Below are positions 8,026-17,800 of a stretch of DNA of 18,771 nt, piece by piece. Under the pieces are notes generated by a model. It saw only the letters and a program-made list of their open reading frames with translations, made no database searches and had not been told where the DNA came from. How positions within the stretch are numbered: position 1 is the first letter of the stretch; each line of letters begins with the position of its first letter. A program made the translations under genes and the position numbers. This DNA is from DATIXJ01 sp035518715 (GTDB taxonomy: Bacteria; Bacteroidota; Ignavibacteria; UBA10030; SZUA-254). The stretch is taken from NCBI GenBank assembly GCA_035518715.1, contig DATIXJ010000063.1, positions 1-18,771 on the forward strand, in the 5' to 3' direction.

Positions 8026-9234
8026 TCACGTCCGGTAATTTGCGTTGATAGCCACATAGTCTTTCGAGAGATCGCACGTCCAGAACGATGCGCATGCATT
8101 TCCCTGGTGCAGATCCACCCGTATCCGAATTTCCTTTTGCGAGAGAACGCGCTTTGCATCTGATTCGGAAAAGTCGATGGCATACCCCTTCCGGAGAATC
8201 GGTACATCATCGAAGAAGATCTCCACGTCTTCCGGATCGAATTCGATACCCGAATAACCGACCGCAGCGAGAATTCTCCCCCAGTTGGCATCCTCGCCGT
8301 GGATGGCCGTTTTCACGAGATTCGAGTTCGCAACTGCCCGTGCCGCCCGCACCGCGTTTTCTTCGGAGAGCGCATCCGTCACCTGAATCTCGATGAATTT
8401 GGTCGCTCCTTCCCCGTCAGTGACAATCATTTTGCAGAGACGGACGAGCACATATTCGAAGGCCTCATAGAAGAGCGGGTACCGGGGATCATTTTCGTTT
8501 TGAATCGGTGCCGCGCCGCATGCCCCGTTCGCGAGAACCAGAACCATATCGTTGGTGCTTGTATCTCCGTCAACCGAAATACGATTGAAGGAATGGTCGG
8601 CGGCGCGCCGGAGTGTGTCCTGAAGGAGCTCTGCCGAAACCGCCGCATCGGTAGTGACGAAGGCAAGCATGGTGGCCATATTCGGAGCGATCATCCCCGA
8701 ACCCTTTGCCATACCGCCGATGGAAATTTCGCTCTCCCCCAGCTTGACGCGAACGGCAAATTCTTTCGGAAATTTATCCGTCGTCATGATCGCTTCGGCA
8801 CTTGCAGAATGGCCGTCGGCATCGAGCATCGAGACGGCATCCTGTATCCCGGACGTGACCTTGTCCATGGGGAGATATTGCCCGATAACTCCGGTTGAGG
8901 AGACCAGCACGGCATTCGGGGGAATTCCGAGACCTTCGGCAGTGATCTTCACCATGGCCCACGCATCGTTCAGGCCCCGCTCGCCGGTGCAGGCGTTGGC
9001 ATTTCCGCTGTTGACGACGATGGCCTGAAACGCCGACGAGAGCTCAAGCTGTTTCTTGCAGACGATCACCGGGGCGGCAGGAACCTTGTTGGTCGTAAAT
9101 ATTCCTGCGCCGGTCGAGAGACTGCTCGAATAGATAATGGCAAGATCCTTCTTGACCTTCTTGACACCGCTGTGAACTCCCGCAGCATAAAATCCTTTCG
9201 GTGCGGTGGCTCCATCCTGGCATTCAACAATCAT
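8026..9234 (-). CDS. argJ: Glutamate N-acetyltransferase / ornithine acetyltransferase
   Basis: It moves the acetyl group from N-acetylornithine back to glutamate, recycling acetyl groups. Many members also make N-acetylglutamate from acetyl-CoA. The precursor is 402 aa. The self-cleavage motif KGSGMIAPNMATML spans residues 177-190, and cleavage before Thr188 would give the alpha and beta chains, with that Thr as nucleophile. NSGNANACTG at 75-84 and the C-terminal NANYRT are further family signatures. AAAGGAG precedes the ATG, 16 bp after argC. No argA or argE is in the window, which is consistent with the acetyl-cycling route. Whether it is mono- or bifunctional cannot be read from sequence. 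Confidence 0.96.
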   Translation of the reverse strand: MIVECQDGATAPKGFYAAGVHSGVKKVKKDLAIIYSSSLSTGAGIFTTNKVPAAPVIVCKKQLELSSAFQAIVVNSGNANACTGERGLNDAWAMVKITAEGLGIPPNAVLVSSTGVIGQYLPMDKVTSGIQDAVSMLDADGHSASAEAIMTTDKFPKEFAVRVKLGESEISIGGMAKGSGMIAPNMATMLAFVTTDAAVSAELLQDTLRRAADHSFNRISVDGDTSTNDMVLVLANGACGAAPIQNENDPRYPLFYEAFEYVLVRLCKMIVTDGEGATKFIEIQVTDALSEENAVRAARAVANSNLVKTAIHGEDANWGRILAAVGYSGIEFDPEDVEIFFDDVPILRKGYAIDFSESDAKRVLSQKEIRIRVDLHQGNACASFWTCDLSKDYVAINANYRT

Positions 9235-9250
9235 TCCACAGACTCCTTTT

Positions 9251-10261
9251 CTAAAGACCTTCGTGTTGGGGAAGATGAAACATGATATTCATATTCTGTA
9301 CGGCTTGTCCCGCGGCGCCTTTAACCAGATTGTCGATAACGGAAATCATGATGAGCTGGTGTGTTCGCAGGTCGACCTTCACAAAGAGGTCACAATAATT
9401 CGTACGAACGACATGGGAGATTTGGGGCACGTCGTTCTTGACGCGTACGAACGGCGCGTCGCGATAGAAATCTGCGAAGAGCGCATGAACGTCTTCATCC
9501 GCAGCCGGCGCAAGAAGCGTTCCGTGAATGGTTGTATAAATGCCCCGGGTCATGGGAACGAGATGCGGAACGAACGAAACGGAGACCTGTTTTCGCGTCG
9601 CCTCGGAGAGGACGGATTCGATTTCAGGAAGATGCTGGTGCTGTCCAATTTTATAGGCGCGGATATTCTCATTCACCTCGGAAAAGCTCATTTCCACGGA
9701 AGCACTGCGTCCCGCGCCCGAAACTCCCGACATTGATGTAATGCTGATACCGTCGGAGGCGATGAGATTGTGTGTCAATGCAGGAAGAAGGGCAAGGATG
9801 GCACTCGTGGGATAACAGCCCGGGTTTGCCACAAGCTGTGCATCCCGGATCTTTGCAGAATTGAGTTCGGGTAATCCGTAGACCGCGTCGGAGAGGAGCG
9901 ATACTGCCGCATGTTCCCGGTGGTAATAGTCCTTATACAGTCCCGCTGACCGGAGACGAAAATCGCCGCCGAGATCGATGATGCGGCGGCTCTTCCCGAG
10001 AAGCTGCGGGACGATCTGCATGGCTTCTCCCGATGGAAGCGCAAGGAATGTGACGTCGGTTCCTCCGAGATCTGACATGTCCAGGGGTTCGAAGCTGGAA
10101 GCGATACGGCCGGCAAACGCCGGGTAGAGCTCTGCGACCGGTTTTCCCGCGGAAGAAGCGGCAATGCAGCGCGTGATGTTGACGTCACGGCGTCCATGCA
10201 GGAGACGGAGAAGTTCGGCACCGGAATATCCCGATGCGCCAAGAACAGCTGCGGTGATCAA
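9251..10261 (-). CDS. argC: N-acetyl-gamma-glutamyl-phosphate reductase
   Basis: It performs the NADPH-dependent reduction of N-acetylglutamyl phosphate to the semialdehyde, the third step. The protein has 336 aa. The Rossmann glycine motif GASGYSGAE is at residues 8-16, the family segment LGGDFRL at 97-103, and the active-site cysteine C149 in NPGCYPT. The start codon appears to be TTG (10261-10259): it puts the first strand and glycine motif exactly where the family has them, and no in-frame ATG or GTG lies upstream before the promoter. No Shine-Dalgarno-like sequence precedes it. It is the first gene of the minus-strand arg operon, with a 26-base leader predicted from its promoter. Confidence 0.95.
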   Translation of the reverse strand: MITAAVLGASGYSGAELLRLLHGRRDVNITRCIAASSAGKPVAELYPAFAGRIASSFEPLDMSDLGGTDVTFLALPSGEAMQIVPQLLGKSRRIIDLGGDFRLRSAGLYKDYYHREHAAVSLLSDAVYGLPELNSAKIRDAQLVANPGCYPTSAILALLPALTHNLIASDGISITSMSGVSGAGRSASVEMSFSEVNENIRAYKIGQHQHLPEIESVLSEATRKQVSVSFVPHLVPMTRGIYTTIHGTLLAPAADEDVHALFADFYRDAPFVRVKNDVPQISHVVRTNYCDLFVKVDLRTHQLIMISVIDNLVKGAAGQAVQNMNIMFHLPQHEGL

Positions 10262-10286
10262 GGAGATTGTGGGATGAAAATTGTTC

Positions 10287-10315
10287 TTGCATAAATATAC
10301 AACTTTGTGTATTAT
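10287..10315 (+). promoter_or_regulatory. argD promoter, overlapping the ARG boxes
   Basis: TTGCAT (10287-10292), 17 bases, TATTAT (10310-10315). The start is expected near 10322, giving a leader of about 38 bases to the argD ATG. Both hexamers lie in or against the ARG boxes, so bound ArgR should block polymerase directly (inference). Confidence 0.65.
10288..10301. promoter_or_regulatory. ARG-box-like operator half 1
   Basis: TGCATAAATATACA fits the imperfect palindrome TGNAT-N4-ATNCA, the shape of the E. coli ARG box (TGAAT-N4-ATTCA). It covers most of the argD -35 hexamer and all of the argC -10 hexamer. It is paired with the next box, 20 bp centre to centre, close to the spacing of about two helical turns seen in known ArgR operators. 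Confidence 0.75.
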
Positions 10316-10322
10316 TATGCAA
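10294..10322 (-). promoter_or_regulatory. argCJBFRGH promoter, overlapping the ARG boxes
   Basis: On the minus strand TTGCAT (10322-10317) is followed after 17 bases by TATATT (10299-10294). The start is expected near 10287, about 26 bases before the argC start codon. It faces the argD promoter and shares almost the same DNA, so the two promoters probably exclude each other. Confidence 0.65.
10308..10321. promoter_or_regulatory. ARG-box-like operator half 2
   Basis: TGTATTATTATGCA also fits TGNAT-N4-ATNCA. Its outer flank mirrors that of box 1 (CTTGCAT on one side, ATGCAAG on the other), so the pair forms one large inverted repeat from 10286 to 10323. It covers the argD -10 and most of the argC -35. 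Confidence 0.75.
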
Positions 10323-10359
10323 GTCTTTTTTATCCCGAAAACGTTTCCGAGGAGTATTC

Positions 10360-11538
10360 ATGAATGCCGCCGAACGAGAGTCCGCCGTCTTCTTCCACAC
10401 CTATAAGCGCCTGCCGCTGGAGATCGACCACGGCGAGGGCGTCTACCTCTTCACAAAAGACGGAAAGCGTTACCTCGACATGTTTGGCGGTCTTGCGGTC
10501 AACGCACTCGGATATGGCGATTCCGATCTCCTTGAGGCAATTCAGGACCAAAGCCGGCGGTACATCCACCTCTCCAACTACTACCTCCAGGAACCCCAGC
10601 TGCGGCTTGCCGAGGCCCTCGTGAAGCACTCGGGATTCTCCCGCGTCTTCTTTTCCAACAGCGGCACCGAGGCGATCGAGGGTGCGCTCAAGATTGCACG
10701 AAAATGGGGGACCCCCAGGGGAAAAACCGATCTTGTCTCATTTTCCAACGCATTCCACGGAAGAACGTTCGGGGCTCTCTCGATCATGGATCGGCCCAAC
10801 TACCGCGAGGGGTATGGCCCGTTCCTCCCCAATTGCTGTGTTGCAGCATTCAATGATGTCGACCAGCTCCATCATGCAATCAGCCGGAAAACAACTGCCG
10901 TCGTTCTTGAATTCATCCAGGGAGAAGGAGGAATCCATCCGGTTTCTGAACCGTTCGTGGCAGCACTGAATGCCCTCAAGAGACAATTCGGCTTTCTCCT
11001 CATCGCCGACGAAATCCAGTCGGGTATTGGCAGAACCGGGAAGATGTTTGGATTCCAGTACTTCAATATCAGTCCGGACATCGTGACGGTGGCAAAGCCG
11101 ATCGGCGGAGGACTTCCGCTGGGAGCCATCCTCGGAAGCGAACATGTCGCATCCGTCCTCGAGCCGGGAGTCCACGGCACAACCTTCGGCGGCAATCCCG
11201 TCGCCTGCGCCGCAGGAAGTGTGGTCCTCCGAAAGGTCACCGACGGAGGGCTCCTCCGGAACGCTGAGCAAATGGGCTCAATTCTCCGATCCGGCCTCGA
11301 TACCCTTCATGAAGAATTCCCACATCTCGTGAAAGAAGTCAGGGGATTCGGCTTGATGCAGGGAATGGAACTGACCCGTGAAGGGGAAGGCGTCGTCGCC
11401 TCTCTCCGGGAACGCGGGATCCTCCTCAATTGCACGGGGAAAACCGTCCTCCGGTTTCTCCCTCCCCTCACTATCACCGAAAACCACATTACCGAGACAA
11501 TCACTCATTTGAGAGAAATCTTCCGGTCACTGAAGTAG
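10360..11538 (+). CDS. argD: Acetylornithine aminotransferase
   Basis: It is a PLP-dependent transamination enzyme, converting N-acetylglutamate semialdehyde to N-acetylornithine with glutamate as amino donor (fourth step). From the ATG at 10360 the product is 392 aa. The frame is open from 10267, but that region holds the promoter and operator, and CGAGGAG sits just before 10360. SGTEA at residues 101-105 binds PLP phosphate, D217 in IADEIQSG contacts the pyridine nitrogen, and K246 in VAKPIGGGLPLGA is the Schiff-base lysine. HLSNYYLQEPQ at 70-80 resembles the acetylornithine-type subgroup. Class III aminotransferases vary in substrate, but the shared ARG-box control region with argC makes argD by far the best call. 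Confidence 0.93.
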   Translation: MNAAERESAVFFHTYKRLPLEIDHGEGVYLFTKDGKRYLDMFGGLAVNALGYGDSDLLEAIQDQSRRYIHLSNYYLQEPQLRLAEALVKHSGFSRVFFSNSGTEAIEGALKIARKWGTPRGKTDLVSFSNAFHGRTFGALSIMDRPNYREGYGPFLPNCCVAAFNDVDQLHHAISRKTTAVVLEFIQGEGGIHPVSEPFVAALNALKRQFGFLLIADEIQSGIGRTGKMFGFQYFNISPDIVTVAKPIGGGLPLGAILGSEHVASVLEPGVHGTTFGGNPVACAAGSVVLRKVTDGGLLRNAEQMGSILRSGLDTLHEEFPHLVKEVRGFGLMQGMELTREGEGVVASLRERGILLNCTGKTVLRFLPPLTITENHITETITHLREIFRSLK

Positions 11539-11557
11539 ATCCTGACTTCCTTCCAAT

Positions 11558-11590
11558 AAAAAAGCCGGCCCCATCCTCGCAGAGCCGGCT
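11558..11590 (-). terminator. Rho-independent terminator of the giant surface-protein gene
   Basis: Read on the minus strand, a perfect 7-bp stem AGCCGGC/GCCGGCT (11590-11584 with 11569-11563) with a 14-base loop is followed by a run of six Ts (11563-11558, the first overlapping the stem end). It begins 21 bp after the stop codon at 11612. On the plus strand there is no good T-run after the stem, so it should serve argD weakly at best. Confidence 0.85.
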
Positions 11591-11611
11591 CTTACAGCAA
11601 CAGCAATCCTG

Positions 11612-11899
11612 TTATTTGATAAGCATCATCTTCTTCACATTGACGAAGTTCTTCCCCTGTGCCCCTTCTGCTGCTATCCTGTAGAGGTAAAGACCCGAGG
11701 CAAGATTTCCTCCATCGAGACGCACAACTTTCACTCCCGGTTCCATCGTCTCGTGATCCACAAGCGTTGCGACAACTTCACCGAGAATATTGTAGACCGT
11801 CAGCGTCACGGAAGAGCGCTGCGGGATGTCGAACTGCAGCTGCGTCGTTGGGTTGAACGGGTTCGGATAATTCTGATACAGTGCGAACTCTTTCGGAAT
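11612..11899 (-). other. Type IX secretion (type A) C-terminal sorting domain
   Basis: The last 95 residues run IPKEFALYQNYPNPFNP, then a beta sandwich with VTLTVYNILGEVVATLVD, then LASGLYLYRI and a final basic MLIK. This is the familiar 'Por secretion tail' / FlgD-Ig-like module that directs cargo through T9SS in Bacteroidota and relatives. It is normally cleaved or used for surface attachment after export. Confidence 0.9.
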
Positions 11900-14800
11900 T
11901 CTTCCGCCCCTGTCTGCAACGCCCGTCAGCAGCACGACACGGAAGGCGAAGGTATCTGGAGACGCCGTGACCGATTTGCCGTCTGTGGAATTCACGGTCC
12001 AGTGATAGACGGAATCGAGATGGAGGCGCGTCACCAGATTCAGCACCTGGTTCGTATCCTTGAGTGCCGTACCCACGGTGTCGAATCCTGTTCCCCACAG
12101 ATGCAGAGTGTACCGCACCGAATCGCCCGGATCACTGTCAACCGACGTATGCCAGATGAACGTCACCGGATTGTTCGTCCCAAAGACCGAATCGTTGTTC
12201 GCCGGCGCGATCAGCAGTGCCGCCGTAGGCGGATGGTTGACCGGCGCAAACGTCGCCGAGATCGTATGATTCGCGACCACATTGTGGAACTGGTATGAAG
12301 CAACCGCGCCCACCGATGCCGAATCAACAATCACATCAACCGTGTAGTAACCAGTATCCGGCTGTATCTGGAATGTCGGACTCGTATTATAATTGGCGAC
12401 GACCGCTCCGGACGGCGTAATCGTTCCGTGCGAACCGGCTGTGGCGGTGATCGTGTAGGTCTTGATGGCAAAGAATGCCTGTATGAGATGGCTCGCGGTG
12501 ATATTGTTGAATGTATACGCATTCACCGCGCCCACCGACGCACTGTCGACCCTGACATCGGCAACAAAGTAACCGGTATCGGGCTGGATCGTGAACGACT
12601 TATTCTGCCCGTACGTGACCGAAACCGCACCGGACGGTGTAATCGTCCCGTTCGCTCCCGCGACGGACAGGATCGTCAGCTGGCTGACCGTATCGCTGAC
12701 TGCAGTCGAGCCGCTGGGGTTGAAGTTGGCGTCATCCGCATAGGTTGCGGTGATCGAATGGACCGCAACCGCAAGTGACGATGTGGCAAACATCGCTTGC
12801 CCGGAGCCGTTGAGAACTGCCGTATCGATCGGCGTAACGCCATCCTTGAAGACGACATTTCCCGTCGGTATGCCGCTTCCCGGAGCTACAGCGCTCACAG
12901 ATGCTGTGAACGTCACCGAGAATCCGAACGGCGAGGGATTCGTTCCGGATACGACCGTAGTCTGCGTATTCGACTTCAGAACGGTGTCGGAAATTGCCAA
13001 AGAGCTCGATGGACTGAAATTGGCGTCATCATTGTATTCAGCAATAATCGAATGCAATCCTGCAGATAGAGACGAGATATTCAGAGCTGCCTTGCCCATC
13101 GTATCGAGCGGAACCAGACCGATTACCGTCGCACCGTCTTTGAATGTCAAGGTACCCGTCGGAATACCTGCCCCAGGCGCGACCGGACTCACCTTCGCCG
13201 TGAACCCAACCGTCTGACCGTACACCGAAGATGTCGTGAACGAGACAAACGACACTACGGTAGCTGATTTGTTCACCGTGTCGGAATACGCACCGGACGC
13301 ACTCGGAGTAAAATTCACATCATCATTGTATTCCGCAACGATGGCATGTACGCTCGTAGAGAGTGTCGATAGCGTAAGCGTCGCTTTTCCGGTACTATCC
13401 AGAGGTCCAGTTCCGATGACACCAGTACCATTCTTGAACGTCACGGTTCCGGTCGGAATGCCCGTTCCCGGCGCTACCGCACTCACCGTGGCCTGGAATG
13501 TCACCGGCTCCCCAAAGACCGACGGATTCTGCATTGAGATCACCGCCGTCGACGTACCCGCCTTGTTGACGGTATCATCCAACACCGAAGAAGATGCTCC
13601 AAGGTGGTTTGCATCTCCGCCATAGACTGCCGTCATGGCATGGATTCCCGTCGAGAGACTACCGGTATTGAAGGTCGCTACACCGAGCCCGTTTAAGGTC
13701 GCGGTGTCGAGCGCCACAGCACCATCCATGAAGACCAATTTGCCGGTAGGCACCATTCCGCTGTTGCTGACCATCGCCGTGAACGTCACCGCCTGTCCAT
13801 GAACCGACGGATTGGCCGATGACGACAGCGCAACAGTGGATCCGGAGACGCTTACCGTATCGGAAAGTACTCCAGACGCACTGGAAGTGAAGTTCACATC
13901 ATCCAGATATGCCGCGGTGATGGGATGAACGCCTGCTGCAAGGGCCGATGTATTGAAGGCCGCATGACCCGAGCCGTCCAGCACCGTTGTATCGATGGGT
14001 GACGCACCGTCCATAAAGACCACCTGACCGGTCGGAATGCCCGATCCGGGGCTCGCCGCCGCAACCGTCGCCGTGAATGTCACCTGGTGCCCAAACACGG
14101 ACGGATTTGGATTTGCAATTAGTGCGGTCGTCGTATTCGATTTGTTGACCGTGTCGAAATACGCGGCCGAGCTGCTCGGGTTGAAATTCGCATCGTCGTT
14201 GTATTCGGCAATGATGGAATGTACGCCTGTCGAAAGCGACGAGATGTTCATCGACGCCTTGCCCGTGCTGTCAAGCGGTCCCGAGCCAATGACGCCCGTA
14301 CCATTCTTGAATGTAACGGTACCCGTCGGAACACCTGAACCTGGCGCAGACGCAGTTACCGTCGCCGTCAAAGTTACGTTCTGCCCGAATACCGATGGAT
14401 TCGTTCCCGAGAGAACGGATATTGAAGTACTTGCCTTATTGACAGTATCACTGTATGCAGAAGAGACACTGCTGTTGAAGTTCACATCATCATTATATTC
14501 TGCGGTGATTGCATGGACACCCCCGGCAAGCCATGATACCGAGGTCGTGGCTTTTCCCGTTCCATCCAGCGAGCCCGATCCGATCACGCCCGTCCCATTC
14601 TTGAATGTCACCGTGCCGGTCGGAATCCCTGCTCCGGGCGCAACCGCACTCACGGTCGCGGTGAACGAAACCGTCTCCCCCGATACTGAAGGATTGATAT
14701 TGGAAGTCACGACCACGGAGGTATTGGCCTTATTTACGGTATCGCTCAGCGGTGCAGACGAGCTGACATTGTGGTTCACATCGCCGGAGTAATCCGCCAC

Positions 14801-17800
14801 GAGCGAATGAACACCGACCGTCAGCGCTGAAGTTGTAAAGGTTGCAACACCCGCGCCGTTCAGTGCTGCCGTGTCGAGTCCTGCTGCTCCATCCTTGAAA
14901 ATGATCGTCCCTGTAGGCACGGTTCCACTGTCGGTCACTGTTGCCGTAAACGTCACAGCTTCCCCGCGAAGCGAAGGGTTTTTGCTCGAAGTGAGCGCCA
15001 CGCTTGTACCCGAATTGAGCACGGTATCACTCAGTACCGATGAGACGCTGGGGCTGAAGTTTGCATCATCCGCGTACGTTGCGGAGACGGAATGAACCCC
15101 GGCAGCGAGAGAAGAGGTCGTGAATGCTGCCTGACCCGAGCCGTTCAGCGCAGCGGTATCAAGAACACTCGCGCCATCTTTGAAAATGACGGATCCTGTC
15201 GGAATTCCCGATCCCGGGGCTATCGCGGAAACTGTCGCCGTGAATGTCACCGGGTGACCGAAGATTGAAGGACTCGGTATTGCCGTGAGCGACGAAGTCG
15301 TACCCGATTTGTTGACCGTATCGGAATAGGCCGATGACGATCCGCTGTTGAAGTTTACGTCATCATTGTAGTCCGCAGTGATCGCATGCACCCCCGACGA
15401 GAGTGCTGACGTGGTGAGCGTTGCTTTTCCCGACCCATCGAGACTTCCCGTACCAATCACTCCGGTGCCATTTTTGAACGTGACCGTTCCCGTCGGAACG
15501 CCGGAACCGGGAGCTGCGGCACTGACCGTCGCCGTGAATATCACCGATTCACCAAAGACCGAAGGATTAATATCCGAGAGGAGCGTGACGGTGGTATTGG
15601 CTTTGTTCACAGTATCCGAAAGTGGCGAAGAGACACTCGATGCATGACTTGCATCGCCTTCATACGAGGCGGTCATGGAATGAACCGCCACAGCGAGGCC
15701 GGAAGTTGAGAATGTTGCGACACCGGAACCATTCAGTGTAGAGGTATCTATTGCGGCTGCACCATCCTTGAAGATAACCGTTCCACCCGGTGTCGGTCCG
15801 CCGCCGGTTACGGTCGCCGTAAATGTTACGGATTCTCCGTGCACCGAGGGATTCGAATTCGCATTCAGTCCGGTCGAGGTGGCATACACAATGAGCTTGA
15901 ACGTGACCGATATTGTGTGAATCGCGGTCACGTTGCTGAACGTATAGCCCGTCGTTGAATCGACTTTCACACCGTCGACGAGAAGCGTATCAACCTGGTA
16001 ATTCGCATCGGGCGTCAGCGTAAACCGCTGGTTCACACCATAGTTGACTTGAACGGCACCCGAAGGTGATATTGCCCCGTTCGCACCTGCACTCGCAGTG
16101 ATGGTGAACTGATTGATCGCAAATGTCACACTGATCGTATGGTTCGCTACAACATTATTGAACGTGTAACTGGAAGCGTTTCCCGCATAAGCACCATCAA
16201 CATAAATGCTGTCGACATGATACCCGGTCGACGGCGTGAAGCTGAATCCCTGACTTCCATCATAACTGACCTGGACTGAACCAGACGGACTGATCAAGCC
16301 GTTCGCTCCTGCTGAAGCCATGATGGTGAACTGGTTAATCGCAAATGTCACACTGATCGTATGATTTGCCACGACATTATTGAATGTGTAACTGGAAGCG
16401 TTTCCCGCATAGCCACCATCAACATAAATGCTGTCGACGTGATACCCGGTTGATGCAGTGAAGCTGAATCCCTGGCTTCCATTATAACTGACCTGCACTG
16501 AACCAGACGGACTGATCAAGCCGTTTGCTCCGGCTGATGCCGTGATGGTAAACTGGTTAATCGCAAACGTCACACTGATGGTGTGATTTGTTACGACATT
16601 ATTGAATGTGTAACTGGAAGCGTTTCCCGCATATACCCCATCAACATAAATGCTGTCAACATGATACCCGGTTGACGGCGTGAAGCTGAATCCCTGGCTC
16701 CCGTTATAATTCACCTGGACCGAACCGGATGGACTGATCGAACCATTCGATCCTGCAGAAGCGGTAATCGTAAACTGATTGATCGCAAACGTGACACTAA
16801 TGGTATGATTCGCGACCACATTATTGAATGTATAGCTCGAACCGTTCCCAGCGTAACTGCCATCGACATAGATGCTGTCGACATGATAACCGGTCGAGGG
16901 AGTGAATGTGAATCCCTGGCTTCCGTTATAGGTCACCTGGACAGACCCGGATGGGCTGATCGAGCCATTCGACCCTGTAGAAGCGGTGATTGTAAACTGA
17001 TTGATCGCGAACGTTACACTAATGGTATGATTCGCAACCACGTTATTGAACGTATAGCTCGAGCCGTTTCCGGCATAATTGCCGTCGACATAGATGCTAT
17101 CGACATGATACCCGGTTGAGGGCGTGAATGTGAACCCCTGGCTTGCGTTATAGTTCACCTGCACCGACCCGGACGGACTGATCGATCCGTTCAATCCCGC
17201 AGAAGCGGTAATCGTGAATGTCTTGATATCTCCAAGAGCGAAATCCCCGAAACTTGACAAACCCGTTACCTGCGTTGACGTCGGATTTTTCGTGCCTACC
17301 GTCGGGTAGGACCACGCGGATGCACTGTAATTGCCGGCAATAAAGGTAGAGGTATTCGCCCCGGCATCGACATCACCGGGCACAAATGTAAACGTCGAAT
17401 TGTACGTCGTAAATGCCATACCTCCGCCGGATGTGAGCGTCCAGTAGCGATTCACACTCTGCGAAGAATTGATTTCCGATGACGCAATCTGCGGATGATC
17501 TCCGGTGGTCGTTTTTGCCGTGACCGTTCCGCTGACAGAGACATTTGCAAAAGCGAGCGCAACCGGTGTGTAGTTCGATGCATCTCCGATATCGTACGTG
17601 AAGGATTGCACTCCCGTCGGGAATGTGCGCTGTAGATTTCCGAAGACATATTTTCCCGCACCGGCACCGGTTACCGAACCGGCAGATCCAACAGAAAGCG
17701 TGTTTGCACCGGTCGTTAGGATACCGTTCGCAAATGCGAGCGTCCCGTTCACCGTCGCATTTCCGCCGAGCGTGACCCCGGAGCCGTTATTCACACGCAG

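Noticed and set aside
8015..8095. N-terminal extension of argB to the first in-frame ATG at 8095
   Set aside because: The extra 27 residues overlap argJ, do not resemble acetylglutamate kinase N-termini, and the ATG at 8014 has a good ribosome binding site right after the argJ stop.
14037..14792. Long plus-strand open frame (251 codons) opposite the Ig repeats
   Set aside because: It is antisense to the repeat array, has no ribosome binding site and its translation simply mirrors the repeat period. The same effect produces other plus-strand frames between 12750 and 18674.
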